From Sphingobacteriales bacterium 50-39 (GTDB lineage Bacteria; Bacteroidota; Bacteroidia; Chitinophagales; Chitinophagaceae), in contig MKTZ01000011.1 in assembly GCA_001898505.1 (NCBI GenBank), positions 186,001 to 250,000 on the forward strand: 64,000 bases of DNA, written 5' to 3'. The position numbers were made by a program, and so were the translations under genes. Positions 47,194 through 56,670 of this stretch are shown piece after piece. The notes beneath the pieces are model-generated. The model was not told the DNA's origin and did no database searches. It saw only the letters and a list, made by a program, of their open reading frames with translations. How positions within the stretch are numbered: position 1 is the first letter of the stretch; the number at the start of each line of letters is the position of its first letter.

Positions 47194-47240
47194 ACAAAAT
47201 AGTATACATATTTATCAACATAGGGTAAAAAAGCAAAAAC
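47194..47240. promoter_or_regulatory. Shared upstream element, copy 1
   Basis: This 47-base segment matches 56671-56717 at 39 of 47 positions without gaps. Conserved cores are ACAAAATA, TACATATTTATC and ATAGGGTAAAAA. It lies 126 bases upstream of the first gene of the catabolic locus. A partial third copy is at 51705. The most likely role is an operator or promoter of the locus regulator. The surrounding 46948-47365 gap also holds the RecG-like remnant and is otherwise AT-rich and gene-free. Confidence 0.6.
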
Positions 47241-47365
47241 TTAGAAGTGTATGTTTACACTATAAATTCAGGAAACATTGATGGAATCGCCACCAATTTT
47301 ATTTGGATATATGGGGTTGTTGTATAAAGTATAATTGACTGAAAAAGAATTTCTTGTAAATAATT

Positions 47366-48223
47366 ATGATAGTCGATATTCATACGCATGTCTTTAGGCC
47401 TGAACCGGATTTTGGGCCAAAGCTGCAGGCAGATCTAATGCGTTGCGGTGTAGATCAAACCGTCTGGGGTAATGTTGAGGAGCGGCATCTCGAAACTACC
47501 AGGGCTGCGGATGTGGCCATTGTATTTGGATTACGGGCGTCCGCTACCGACTGGAATATACCTAATGAAAATGTGGCGGCTCATGTGTCCCGCGCAGCGG
47601 ATCGGCTGTTGTTTTTTGCTTCCATAGATCCTGCTGAACCCGAATTCATGGACGAATTAGAAAAATGTCATCAACAATTAGGGGCCGTTGGCGTTAAGTT
47701 GGCGCCTCTTTATCAGGGGGTACATCCTGCTGATCCAAGGTGCTATGAAATTTACAGGTATTGTGTTAAACACGGGCTGCCCATTCTCTTTCATACCGGT
47801 ACTTCTTTTGTTAGCGGCGTTCCCCTGGATTACTCCCGTCCTGTCCATTTTGACGCAGTAGCCGTGGACTTTCCTGATCTGCGCATGGTGCTCGCGCATC
47901 TCGGCCACCCCTGGGAAGGTGAGACTATTGCTGTTGTACGCCGGCATGCCAATGTATATGCGGATGTATCCGCGCTGTATTACCGTCCCTGGCAGTTTTA
48001 TAATTCCATGCGTTTGCTGGTGGAGTACAAGGCAGAGAAAAAAGTACTTTTTGGGTCTGATTTTCCATTTACAACCACAGCAGATTCGCTGAAAGGGGTG
48101 AGGGAGGTGAATACGATACTTGCTAACAGCGGATTGCCGGCTATTCCTCCTGATGTAATTGAAAATATTATACATCGCAATACATTAGAACTGCTTGGCC
48201 TGCCAAACCCTAAACTGTTATAA
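47366..48223 (+). CDS. Amidohydrolase family protein (PF04909 type)
   Basis: A 285-residue TIM-barrel hydrolase. Metal site: HxH in MIVDIHTHVF (His6, His8), Lys in VGVKLAPLYQGVHP, His in GLPILFHTGTSF, His in MVLAHLGHPWEG, Asp in KKVLFGSDFPFTTT. This is the ACMSD-like/COG2159 amidohydrolase_2 family, which includes decarboxylases, lactonases and hydrolases of ring compounds. It opens an operon in which an alcohol dehydrogenase follows after five bases. In this context it could open a lactone made by the dehydrogenase; decarboxylase is the alternative. It is 126 bases downstream of the shared element. Confidence 0.85.
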   Translation: MIVDIHTHVFRPEPDFGPKLQADLMRCGVDQTVWGNVEERHLETTRAADVAIVFGLRASATDWNIPNENVAAHVSRAADRLLFFASIDPAEPEFMDELEKCHQQLGAVGVKLAPLYQGVHPADPRCYEIYRYCVKHGLPILFHTGTSFVSGVPLDYSRPVHFDAVAVDFPDLRMVLAHLGHPWEGETIAVVRRHANVYADVSALYYRPWQFYNSMRLLVEYKAEKKVLFGSDFPFTTTADSLKGVREVNTILANSGLPAIPPDVIENIIHRNTLELLGLPNPKLL

Positions 48224-48228
48224 TAACG

Positions 48229-49221
48229 ATGAACTTACCAGCAACCATGCGGGCATTGCAAATGCGGGGATTAAATCAATTGGTGCTTACGACGCTGCCG
48301 CTGCCCTCATTAAAAACAGATGAGGTGTTGATCCGTACTATGGCGACAACCATTTGTACTTCAGATCTGCATGATATTAAAACCAACCCCTTCGGTATTA
48401 AATTACCGAGCGTCCTGGGTCACGAAGGGGCTGGGATTATCGTTCAGTGTGGGTCGGATGTAAAAACTTTTTCAACAGGTATGCGGGTGGCCGCACATCC
48501 TGTGGTGCCTTGCGGCATTTGCGAAGAGTGCAGGCGCGGCTTTGGTCATCTTTGTTTGAATATGGGTCATCTCGGTATTGACAGGAACGGCACTTTTGCC
48601 GAATATTTTGTGCAGCGCGCTGATCGTATAAGACGACTACCCGACAGTATTTCCTTTCCTTTAGGAGCCCTGCTTGAACCCGTTGCCAATTGTTTGCAGG
48701 CGATAGCTCGGGCGGGTGATATCAAAGGACGTGTGGTATTGGTGGTGGGCGATGGCCCTTTTGGGAACATTATTGCCCGGCTGGCGATAAGAGCAGGCGC
48801 AGCCCGGGTGCTAGTTTCCGGTAGAGAGCCCTTTCGGCTGGGGATGATACCGGGAGCTGAAATTGTCGATTCGGGCCCGGTGGGGTCAGTGGATGTGGCA
48901 ATCCTTGCGGTAAGCTCTTCAGCGGCGGTCCATACCTGTATGGCCTCTTTGCGAAAACGCGGGCGGCTGGTGGTTTTTAGCCTGATTAACGAGCCTGTGC
49001 CGATAAATCTTTTTCAATTACATGTGTCGGAATTGGAAATAGTGGGGTGCTGTAATGATGAGGAGCGGATGGACGAATCGTTAAGATGTCTGGAAGACCC
49101 CGCGTTGAAACTCTCTGAGTTGGTGACACAGGAGGTCCCTTTCGAGAATTGGGAGGAGGCTTTTTACCTCGCGCGCGACCGGCACGATAAGGCGCTGAAG
49201 GTAGCTATAACGTTTAATTGA
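48229..49221 (+). CDS. Zinc-dependent medium-chain alcohol/polyol dehydrogenase
   Basis: A 330-residue MDR-type dehydrogenase. Catalytic zinc: Cys in ATTICTSDLHDIKT, HE in VLGHEGAGIIVQCG. Structural zinc: the four cysteines of CGICEECRRGFGHLC. NAD(P) fold: VVLVVGDGPFGNIIARLAI (a variant of GxGxxG). Family members oxidise sugars, polyols or alcohols. Short for the family (usual about 340-350), but complete. It lies between an amidohydrolase and an enolase-superfamily gene, which suggests oxidation of a sugar-like substrate at the start of the pathway. Substrate not predictable from sequence. Confidence 0.88.
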   Translation: MNLPATMRALQMRGLNQLVLTTLPLPSLKTDEVLIRTMATTICTSDLHDIKTNPFGIKLPSVLGHEGAGIIVQCGSDVKTFSTGMRVAAHPVVPCGICEECRRGFGHLCLNMGHLGIDRNGTFAEYFVQRADRIRRLPDSISFPLGALLEPVANCLQAIARAGDIKGRVVLVVGDGPFGNIIARLAIRAGAARVLVSGREPFRLGMIPGAEIVDSGPVGSVDVAILAVSSSAAVHTCMASLRKRGRLVVFSLINEPVPINLFQLHVSELEIVGCCNDEERMDESLRCLEDPALKLSELVTQEVPFENWEEAFYLARDRHDKALKVAITFN

Positions 49222-49231
49222 ACAGTTTTAT

Positions 49232-50380
49232 ATGAAGATCAGTAATGTAGAAGCTTTTATTCTTGAATCACCCTTTGAAAATACCGCACCGGAGGGGAGT
49301 GAAGAAGCCAGGGGGGTGAAACATTGTTTGTTATTAAAGGTGAGTACCGATGCGGGGATCACGGGGTGGTCGGATATTGAAACGTCCTCTTACGTTGCGG
49401 TAGCCGCCGTGAACGCCCCGGATAGCGGGTCCGGCGTATTTGAAGGGCTGCGCACGCTGGTAATTGGGGAAGACCCCTTCGATGTCGAGCGTTTGTGGGA
49501 TAAAGTTTACAGGGGTTCCATCTATTATGGAAGAAGAGGCGTTGCCATGCAGCTGTTATCCGGATTTGATATTGCCTGTCATGATATTATTGGTAAAGCT
49601 ATTGACAGGCCCGTTCACAAGATACTGGGTGGTGCGCGGCGTGATCGCATACGGGCCTACGCATCCACGCTCTTCAGGCCAACGCCGGAAGCGATGCGGG
49701 AGGCTTGTTTGTTCTACCTGCGGCGTGGATTTACGGCGGTGAAATTTGGTTGGGGTGTATTTGGGCAGGATCAAAAACGGGACATAGAATTAGTTGCTGC
49801 AGCACGGGAGGCGTTGGGGCCGGATAAGGAATTGATGATCGATCCGGGATGGATGGTGAACCGGAGCGCCTATGATGCCATAGCGCTTTGCCGGGCCCTG
49901 GAGCCCTATAACATATATTGGCTGGAGGATTTTCTTCACCCCGAGTGTTACGAAGGATATGCCAAAACAAAAGCGGCAGGCGTAAAGACGAGGCTGGCGG
50001 CGGGTGAACAGGAGGCAACAGGATGGGGTTTCCGGGAGCTGATCCAAAAGGGCGGCATAGACGTGGTTCAGCCTGACCTCACCCGTTGTGGCGGTTTTTC
50101 GCAAATCCGCAAAATTATGTGGGAGGCGGAATATGCAGGTGTAGATGTATGCCCCCATGCCTGGCTTACTGATTTGAACACGGCGGCAAGTCTTCATGTC
50201 AATGCGGTGCTGCAACGCAGTCTTTTCCTCGAGTATAATGTCAGTGACAGTCCTATGTTGCGGGAGGTGATCCGGAACCCGGTGAGGATGGATGCTTCTG
50301 GCTTTATTGCTGTCCCGGATGGACCGGGGCTGGGTATTGAAATAAATGAAGAAGCCGTAAAAAAATTCTGTGTTAAATAA
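49232..50380 (+). CDS. Mandelate racemase / muconate lactonizing enzyme family dehydratase
   Basis: A 382-residue enolase-superfamily enzyme. N-terminal capping domain: ISNVEAFILESPFENTA. Barrel: FTAVKFGWGVFGQDQKRDI, metal ligands in LMIDPGWMV (Asp), IYWLEDFLHPE (Glu) and RLAAGEQEATG (Glu), then VVQPDLTRCGGFSQIRKI and VCPHAWLTDLNTAASLHVNA with the catalytic histidine. The pattern resembles sugar-acid dehydratases such as L-rhamnonate dehydratase. It would dehydrate an aldonic acid to a 2-keto-3-deoxy acid. Spacing: 10 bases from the dehydrogenase gene, 7 to the next gene. Confidence 0.88.
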   Translation: MKISNVEAFILESPFENTAPEGSEEARGVKHCLLLKVSTDAGITGWSDIETSSYVAVAAVNAPDSGSGVFEGLRTLVIGEDPFDVERLWDKVYRGSIYYGRRGVAMQLLSGFDIACHDIIGKAIDRPVHKILGGARRDRIRAYASTLFRPTPEAMREACLFYLRRGFTAVKFGWGVFGQDQKRDIELVAAAREALGPDKELMIDPGWMVNRSAYDAIALCRALEPYNIYWLEDFLHPECYEGYAKTKAAGVKTRLAAGEQEATGWGFRELIQKGGIDVVQPDLTRCGGFSQIRKIMWEAEYAGVDVCPHAWLTDLNTAASLHVNAVLQRSLFLEYNVSDSPMLREVIRNPVRMDASGFIAVPDGPGLGIEINEEAVKKFCVK

Positions 50381-50387
50381 GTGAAAT

Positions 50388-51665
50388 ATGGGCAAATATC
50401 TTAAGACAGGACGGCCAATTGCTGAAATTCAGGCCGAGACATTAAAGGTCAAGGAAGCTGTTTCTGCTATTTTAAATGATATTGAAAAGGGCGGGGATGA
50501 AATGGTGAGGAGCTATTCAGAAAGATTGGATCGATGGGCTCCGCCGTCGTTCAAGTTGAGTGAGGAAGAAATTGAAGAAATAAAAAAGTCGCTGCCAAAG
50601 CAAACTATTGGGGACATAAAGTTTGCGCAACAACAGATCCGTTTTTTTGCGGAACAGCAAAGGGCTTCCATTCTGGATATCCAGGTAGAAACCATACCGG
50701 GGGTAATACTGGGGCATAAAAATATACCTGTTAACAGCGTGGGCTGTTATATTCCTGGTGGGCGGTATCCGATGGTGGCTTCATCACACATGAGCATTCT
50801 AACGGCGAAAGTTGCTGGTGTTAAACGTGTCATAGCGTGTACCCCGCCTATTAAAGGAGCAATACCAAGGGAAACGGTAGCCGCAATGAGCCTGGCGGGC
50901 GCTGATGAGATTTATATTTTAGGCGGCGTACAGGCATTGGCAGCCATAGCATATGGCACTAAGACCATAGAAGCTGTCGATATGCTGGTGGGCCCCGGGA
51001 ATGCATATGTGGCCGAAGCCAAAAAACAATTATTTGGAAGAGTTGGCATCGATCTGCTGGCCGGCCCCACGGAAATCCTTGTCGTGGCTGATGAAACTGC
51101 GGATGCGGAAATGGTTGCCTGTGATCTATTAGGACAGGCGGAGCATGGCCCAACATCTCCGGGGGCGTTAATTACCACTTCTGAAAAACTGGCCCGGGAG
51201 ACGATCAAGGAAATAGAGCGACAGCTAAAAGTATTGCCAACGGCAGATATTGCCCGCGTGGCCTGGGAGCAGAATGGGTCCATATTGGTTGTTGACTCCA
51301 TCGAGGAAGCCATCGTTGAAGCGGATAAGCTGGCGTATGAACATGTTGAAATTTTGACAAAAGACCCTGGTATTTTTTTGGATAACATGATAAATTATGG
51401 GGCTTTATTTTTAGGGCCCGAAACCAATGTGGCCTATGGCGATAAGGTGATTGGCACCAATCATACGCTGCCTACAAAAGGGGCTGCCCGCTACACGGGG
51501 GGCTTATGGGTAGGTAAATTCCTGAAAAATTGCACCTGGCAAAAATGTACCCGGGAGGCAAGCGTTATCATTGGCGAGTATGGAATGCGTCTATGCGATA
51601 TAGAGGGTTTTAGTGGTCACAAAGAGCAGGCTGCATTGCGTGTGAGAAGATATTCTAAAAAATAA
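50388..51665 (+). CDS. Histidinol-dehydrogenase-family enzyme (HisD-like, non-histidine role)
   Basis: A 425-residue HisD-family dehydrogenase. NAD site: [20 protein letters not shown]; active-site region: [20 protein letters not shown] and [20 protein letters not shown] (Gln and His zinc ligands); then [20 protein letters not shown] (Asp ligand) and the EVHRE-like end. The GPTSPG variant in place of HisD's DPDAQ is the hallmark of the HpsN-like group, which oxidises other alcohols such as 2,3-dihydroxypropanesulfonate. Its location in a catabolic operon without other his genes supports a non-biosynthetic task, probably oxidation of an alcohol to an acid in two steps. Confidence 0.85.
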   Translation: MGKYLKTGRPIAEIQAETLKVKEAVSAILNDIEKGGDEMVRSYSERLDRWAPPSFKLSEEEIEEIKKSLPKQTIGDIKFAQQQIRFFAEQQRASILDIQVETIPGVILGHKNIPVNSVGCYIPGGRYPMVASSHMSILTAKVAGVKRVIACTPPIKGAIPRETVAAMSLAGADEIYILGGVQALAAIAYGTKTIEAVDMLVGPGNAYVAEAKKQLFGRVGIDLLAGPTEILVVADETADAEMVACDLLGQAEHGPTSPGALITTSEKLARETIKEIERQLKVLPTADIARVAWEQNGSILVVDSIEEAIVEADKLAYEHVEILTKDPGIFLDNMINYGALFLGPETNVAYGDKVIGTNHTLPTKGAARYTGGLWVGKFLKNCTWQKCTREASVIIGEYGMRLCDIEGFSGHKEQAALRVRRYSKK

Positions 51666-51704
51666 AGCCTGTTTAAAACTCCGGGGCTAAATAGCGAAAT
51701 AGGG

Positions 51705-51735
51705 TACATATTTTCCTATATCGGATAAGAAACGG
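51705..51735. promoter_or_regulatory. Shared upstream element, copy 3 (partial)
   Basis: Matches the second copy (56682-56712) at 23 of 31 positions: TACATATTT, CTATAT, then GG-TAA. It lies in a 97-base gap before the UlaG-like gene, the longest gap inside the operon, and may be an internal promoter or operator. Confidence 0.45.
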
Positions 51736-51762
51736 AATAGCGCATAGAATACTTTTACCTGA

Positions 51763-52524
51763 ATGAAATCGATAGTTGATTATCCACTGTCGGGGTCTGA
51801 AGCCGCATTATGGTGGCTTGGCCAGGCCGGCTATGTGATACGGTCGGCTGGAATTACCCTGGCGATAGACCCCTATCTTTCCAATTCAGCGGCTAAAGGG
51901 GCCCCTGAGTTCTCCCGCCTGTACCCGGCCCCGATAAGACCCGCGGAATTATGCGTCGACATTTATATTGTTACCCATGATCATCTTGACCATCTTGACC
52001 CCGATACCATTACGCCCTATACCCAAAAAGACAGCACCTGGTTTGTAGCGCCAAGGCAGGCTGCGAAAAAGCTGGGTATGCTTGGTGTCCCCGAACAGCG
52101 GATCATTATAATCCATGCGGGCGAAACGAGGCGTGTGGACGGTGTTGAAATAACCGGTGTTTTTGCGCTGCCTACGAGCGTGGACGTACAGGATACTACC
52201 GGATATTTTGTAAGGTTCGCTAACGGAAGAAGTTTCTATCATACCAGTGATACAGAATTTCATCCGCTGGTCCTGGCGGCTGCTCCCAGGGCGCCGGAGA
52301 TGATGCTTGTCCCCATAAATGGGAAATGGGGTAACCCGAACCCGGAAAAAGCCGCATTATTTGCCCAGGCCATACAGCCGGAATATGTGCTGCCCAATCA
52401 CTATGATGTGATGGAGCTGAATTCGGAAAACCCTGAGACTTTTCAATGGTTCTGCACTCAATACGGTATCGGCAGCCGTTGTAAGATACCTGATCTGATG
52501 CAGCCGGTGGTATGGAGCAGGTGA
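51763..52524 (+). CDS. UlaG-like metallo-beta-lactamase-fold hydrolase
   Basis: A 253-residue MBL-fold protein: ALWWLGQAGYVIRSAGITLA, IDPYLSNSA, the metal motif VTHDHLDHLDPDTI (HxHxDH), SFYHTSDTEFHPLVLA and LPNHYDVMELNSENPETF. The layout is that of UlaG, the L-ascorbate-6-phosphate lactonase family, so lactone opening on a sugar acid is a reasonable guess. No signal peptide. It begins a sub-block after a 97-base gap with a partial copy of the shared element. Confidence 0.85.
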   Translation: MKSIVDYPLSGSEAALWWLGQAGYVIRSAGITLAIDPYLSNSAAKGAPEFSRLYPAPIRPAELCVDIYIVTHDHLDHLDPDTITPYTQKDSTWFVAPRQAAKKLGMLGVPEQRIIIIHAGETRRVDGVEITGVFALPTSVDVQDTTGYFVRFANGRSFYHTSDTEFHPLVLAAAPRAPEMMLVPINGKWGNPNPEKAALFAQAIQPEYVLPNHYDVMELNSENPETFQWFCTQYGIGSRCKIPDLMQPVVWSR

Positions 52525-52566
52525 GGGGTAAAAAAATAAATTATAAGATACGGAAAAAATCTAACT

Positions 52567-53247
52567 ATGGAGTCAGCTGTAAGTTTTATTAATGACACAG
52601 AAAAGTTTACGTGGATAAAAGAAAATCTTTATGTTGCTATTGTCTGTGATGTTTTAGATGTGCTGGGGTACAGGAATTGCGCCATGCACCATCGTCTGAG
52701 GCCGCTGGATCCGGATAATTGCATCATTGTAGGACGTGCGAGAACATTCAGATGGATGGAAACGGATTACGTCGAGGAGGATGCTTATGATCTGGAAATA
52801 GAGGCAGTGGATTCGCTAAAGGAAAATGATGTAGTAGTTCATTCAACGGACTTTGCCAGCACCAATGCGCCCTGGGGGGAATTGATGAGCACTATTGCCA
52901 AACGAAACGGAGCAGTTGGGTCCATCTGTGACAGCATGGTCAGGGACTGTCTTAAAATAATCAAGATGGGTTTTCCCTTGTTTTATATGGGGATCCGCCC
53001 GGTGGATAGCCTTGGCAGAGGGCGCGTGATGGCTTATGATGTGCCGGTGAAATGCGGCGAGGTGTTGGTAAACCCGGGGGATCTTATTTTTGCAGATTTC
53101 GATGGTGTGGTTGTTGTTCCGCAACAGGTTGAAGACAAGGCATTGGAGCTTGCATTCGAGAAGGCGTTCAAGGAAAATAAGTCAAGAGCTGACCTGCTCA
53201 ACGGAGATTCATTAAGAACCGTATATGACAGGTATGGCGTATTATAG
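52567..53247 (+). CDS. RraA-family aldolase/decarboxylase-like protein
   Basis: A 226-residue RraA/HMG-aldolase fold protein: IVCDVLDVLGYRNCAMHHRL, STNAPWGELMSTIAKRNGAV, GSICDSMVRDCLKIIKMGFP (the RD pair that binds metal and substrate), SLGRGRVMAYDVPVKCGEVL and GDLIFADFDGVVVVPQQVED. Catalytic members cleave 4-hydroxy-2-keto acids to pyruvate (HMG/CHA aldolase); others bind RNase E. In this operon, after a dehydratase that makes a 2-keto-3-deoxy acid, an aldolase role is the simplest reading. Confidence 0.88.
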   Translation: MESAVSFINDTEKFTWIKENLYVAIVCDVLDVLGYRNCAMHHRLRPLDPDNCIIVGRARTFRWMETDYVEEDAYDLEIEAVDSLKENDVVVHSTDFASTNAPWGELMSTIAKRNGAVGSICDSMVRDCLKIIKMGFPLFYMGIRPVDSLGRGRVMAYDVPVKCGEVLVNPGDLIFADFDGVVVVPQQVEDKALELAFEKAFKENKSRADLLNGDSLRTVYDRYGVL

Positions 53248-53287
53248 TCAGCTACCCTATTCTACTAACTTCTAATAACCAATAATT

Positions 53288-53995
53288 ATGAACGTTGTTT
53301 GCATTGCTGCTCATCCGGATGATACAGAACTACAATGCGCGGGTACTTTAGCCCGATATGCCAAGGAAGGGCATCGTGTGACCATTGCCGTCTTTACTAA
53401 TGGAAATATGGGGGATGCGGTGGTTCAACCGGATATATTGGGTTCGGCCCGTGAAAAGGAGGCCCGGGCGGCTGCTGCTGTTATTGGCGCCCATTTTATA
53501 TGGGGTAATATTACAGACGAGCATGTTTTTCCCAACCAGGAACAAAGACGTCTGATGATCGACATACTTAGGGAGGCGGACCCGGATGTGATCATTACCC
53601 ATTCGCCCAATGATTACCACCCCGACCACCGGTATGTAGGCCAGCTTGTGTTCGATGCCTATTTTCAAAAAGGACTTCCGTTCATTCCGGGTCAATCGCT
53701 GCCCGCCTGCCGATTTGGGAAGGCGCAATTATATTATATGGATAATTCTGCCGGTATCAATTTTAATCCGACGGAATATGTCGACATTACAGAAACCTTT
53801 GAGATTAAAAAGCAGATGCTGCTTTGTCATAAGACACAGTTTGTAGCCATGCAGGATCTGGCCAATACGGATATGCTGGAGATGATCGATGTACAGGCAA
53901 GGTTCCGGGGTATGGCGGCAGGCTGCAGGTATGCGGAGGGATTTACCCGTCTGGACGCTTATCAGCGGGGTCTTACCCGGCGTGTGTTACCGTAA
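53288..53995 (+). CDS. PIG-L family N-deacetylase
   Basis: A 235-residue zinc deacetylase of the LmbE/PIG-L family: NVVCIAAHPDDTELQCAGTL at the N-terminus (AHPDD motif, zinc His and catalytic Asp) and HSPNDYHPDHRYVGQLVF with the second zinc histidine. Substrates include N-acetylglucosaminyl lipids, mycothiol precursors and diacetylchitobiose. No signal peptide, so it works in the cytoplasm. In this locus it would remove an acyl group from the nitrogen of the imported compound or an intermediate. Confidence 0.92.
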   Translation: MNVVCIAAHPDDTELQCAGTLARYAKEGHRVTIAVFTNGNMGDAVVQPDILGSAREKEARAAAAVIGAHFIWGNITDEHVFPNQEQRRLMIDILREADPDVIITHSPNDYHPDHRYVGQLVFDAYFQKGLPFIPGQSLPACRFGKAQLYYMDNSAGINFNPTEYVDITETFEIKKQMLLCHKTQFVAMQDLANTDMLEMIDVQARFRGMAAGCRYAEGFTRLDAYQRGLTRRVLP

Positions 53996-54021
53996 CGTTT
54001 AACTCCAAAATCAACTGCCTT

Positions 54022-55623
54022 GTGAATAATTTTCATCTTTCCTTCCTGGATATTTTCATTATTGTTGGAGTAACATTATTAGTAGTTGTCATTGGCCTGA
54101 TGGCTGCCAGAAAAGTAAAAAAAACTCCGAATGATTATTTTCTTGCGTCGGGCAGGATGCCCTGGTACCTTATAGGCGCGGCTTTTGTTTCTACGGCAGC
54201 AACAAGTGAGGCGATGATCGGTACAACGGGCGCTACCTATAAGAGCGGGCTGGGCATTGCCAATTGGGAATGGTGGGGCTTGCCTACTTATTCACTGACA
54301 ATGGTCTTTTTTATTCCCATGTATCTTAGGAATAAAATTACAACCGTGCCCGAGCTGCTGGATCGTCGTTTTGGGCCAGTCTGCAGGAATATTTACAGCA
54401 TTGTAATATTGTTTGGTTATTTGATCATTTTCCTTCCGCCCATTATTTATAGCGGAAGTATAACTGTGAGTGAGCTCACGGGGTGGAATCACTATTATAT
54501 CATGGCGGGTCTTATAGTGGTTACGGGAAGCTATACGATCCTTGGAGGCCTCACCTCGGTGATGTGGACGGATGCCATACAATGTGTGCTCCTTGTAGGC
54601 GGCGGCGTATTATTTTTTCTTATTGCACTTGGTCATATTCCCGGTGGATGGCAAGCCATGGAGGCGGCGACTCCGGAACGATTTCACCTGTATCATCCAC
54701 CCGCTGACCCGGATGCCCCGTTCCTGGGGCTTATTGTAGGTTCGCTGGGAGCCTTTTTATTTTACCAGTCGTCCAACCAGGTGATGATCCAGCGGATACT
54801 TGCGGCCAAAAGCACCTGGCATGGCATTATGGGAATGATCTTTGCCGGCTTTATAAACCTGATCCGCCCATTGGTAACCTGTTTAATTGGCGTGATCGTA
54901 TATCACTGGCTGGAGGTCATGCATAAGGGACCATCGCTGTTACCCAATGACCAGGACAGGGCTTTTCCTTATGCCTTGAATATCTTTGCGCCGTCGGGTC
55001 TTAAAGGGATCATACTGGCAGGATTTTTTGCGGCGGTAATGGCTTCCACCAGCGCGTTGGCCAATTCAATCGCTACTATTTTTACGCTGGATGTATATCG
55101 CAATTTCTGGCGAAAGAACGCGCCGGACAGAGAAATGATAGGTGTGGGCCGTATCTCGGCGGCGGCGGCATTGGTAATAGCTTCTTTGATAGCGCCTTTT
55201 TCCGGGTCCGTGGGGCTTTTCAAGTATTTTCAGATAGGTGTTACGTATATGGCCACACCGTTCATTGCCGTCATTTTAATGGGTATTTTTTGGAGAAGAA
55301 CCAGCTATGCCGGAGCTATTGCGGGGCTTATCGGGGGTGTAGTTATTCAGATTGGCGTGGCGGTGGCTTTATATGTTTCAAACATACAGCTTCATTGGTT
55401 GTATATTGGCGGTATTGCGGAAGTGCTGATCATCCTTCTGATCATACTTGTTTCTTTACGTACTCCGGCTCCTGCGTATGACCGGGTAAATTCATTTATA
55501 TGGAGACGTTCCTGGCTATCGACGCTGGATGATGCTGTAAAGCGGCCCTGGTGGAAACAGCTCAGATTTTGGGCCGTATTATATGCGCTGGCGTCGTGCT
55601 ATATTTATTGGAGGTTTTGGTAA
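54022..55623 (+). CDS. Sodium:solute symporter (SSS family)
   Basis: A 533-residue transporter with about 13-14 membrane helices. It has the SSS landmarks SGRMPWYLIGAAFVSTAATS, TIPELLDRRFGP-like TVPELLDRRFGPVCRNIYSI, GGLTSVMWTDAIQCVLLVGG, and SSNQVMIQRILAAKSTWHGI. The start codon is GTG (54022); the next ATG is well inside the first helix. It probably moves the substrate or a breakdown product across the inner membrane with Na+. It is the last gene of the first block, 51 bases before the regulator gene. Confidence 0.92.
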   Translation: MNNFHLSFLDIFIIVGVTLLVVVIGLMAARKVKKTPNDYFLASGRMPWYLIGAAFVSTAATSEAMIGTTGATYKSGLGIANWEWWGLPTYSLTMVFFIPMYLRNKITTVPELLDRRFGPVCRNIYSIVILFGYLIIFLPPIIYSGSITVSELTGWNHYYIMAGLIVVTGSYTILGGLTSVMWTDAIQCVLLVGGGVLFFLIALGHIPGGWQAMEAATPERFHLYHPPADPDAPFLGLIVGSLGAFLFYQSSNQVMIQRILAAKSTWHGIMGMIFAGFINLIRPLVTCLIGVIVYHWLEVMHKGPSLLPNDQDRAFPYALNIFAPSGLKGIILAGFFAAVMASTSALANSIATIFTLDVYRNFWRKNAPDREMIGVGRISAAAALVIASLIAPFSGSVGLFKYFQIGVTYMATPFIAVILMGIFWRRTSYAGAIAGLIGGVVIQIGVAVALYVSNIQLHWLYIGGIAEVLIILLIILVSLRTPAPAYDRVNSFIWRRSWLSTLDDAVKRPWWKQLRFWAVLYALASCYIYWRFW

Positions 55624-55674
55624 GGCCTTACCTGGGGGATTAAAAAAAGTCTGAAAAAGGGTTATATTTAATTA

Positions 55675-56541
55675 ATGAAAGCAAATTATAAACCCATACC
55701 CCCAGACGAATCCAGTTTATTCAATGTTGTTTTCCAGAAGGGTAAAAAGGAGTTTGAATATCCCTGGCATTACCATCAGGAGTATGAGCTGACATATATT
55801 CCTAAAGGTCAGGGGCTCCGGTATGTAGGGAATAGTGTAGAGAACTTTCTCAGTGATGATCTTGTGCTGATCGGTTCAAATTTGCCGCACTGCTGGATTA
55901 ATGACCCGGAAAATAATGAGAAATCTGCGGATGCCATCGTGGTTTATCTGAAAGAAGATTTTTTTGCTGAGACCTGGCTGAAAAGCTATGAGTTTGAAGG
56001 GATACGAAAGCTACTCGAATTATCGGGCAAGGGGATTAAGTTCAGTCAGGCTGTGGCGTCAAGATTAAAGGATAAGTGCTTTGAATTGCCGAAGCTTCCC
56101 CCGCTGAAGAAATTTATCCTGTTGATGCAAATATTGCAGGAATTAAGTGAATCATCGGAGTACCGTTTATTATGTGAGCAAAAATTCTCTTGTGATCTTG
56201 ACCCCGGCTATCGCGAACGCATCAATAAGGTTTATAAGTATATCGATGCTCATTATCGGGAGAAAATATCGCTATCGGACGTTGCGGGGCATCTTTGCAT
56301 GACACCTGAATATTTCTCCCGGAGCTTCAGCAAGATCATGAAAAAATCCTTTTTCGAATTTCTAAATGAATATAAGATCAGCAGATCCTGTAAGCTGCTG
56401 ATAGAGACGGATAAGCCCATAAGCGAGGTTTGTTACGACTCAGGGTTTGAAAGCATCCCCTTTTTTTACAGACAATTCAAGAAGTTCAAGAATTGTCAGC
56501 CAAAACAATACCGCAGCAATTATTTCAAAGCATTTTCATAA
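55675..56541 (+). CDS. AraC-family regulator of the catabolic locus
   Basis: A 288-residue regulator. N-terminal cupin domain: KKEFEYPWHYHQEYELTYIP with HYHxE metal-like residues and LVLIGSNLPHCWINDP. C-terminal helix-turn-helix pair: KISLSDVAGHLCMTPEYFSR and KPISEVCYDSGFESIPFFYR. Cupin-AraC proteins sense small sugars or sugar acids. It sits between the two gene blocks that share a 47-base upstream element, so it is the natural candidate to bind that element. Ligand unknown. Confidence 0.88.
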   Translation: MKANYKPIPPDESSLFNVVFQKGKKEFEYPWHYHQEYELTYIPKGQGLRYVGNSVENFLSDDLVLIGSNLPHCWINDPENNEKSADAIVVYLKEDFFAETWLKSYEFEGIRKLLELSGKGIKFSQAVASRLKDKCFELPKLPPLKKFILLMQILQELSESSEYRLLCEQKFSCDLDPGYRERINKVYKYIDAHYREKISLSDVAGHLCMTPEYFSRSFSKIMKKSFFEFLNEYKISRSCKLLIETDKPISEVCYDSGFESIPFFYRQFKKFKNCQPKQYRSNYFKAFS

Positions 56542-56670
56542 GCGCATCCCATCCCATCCGGCGCTTTGTGTCCTGAGAAGGCCTCTCTCTGGTGAGTAGC
56601 TGCAATAGATGCCCGTGTTCCAAAGTTATCTTTTCGGACATGTTCCTCCATCAATCTTTATCAAAGAAAG

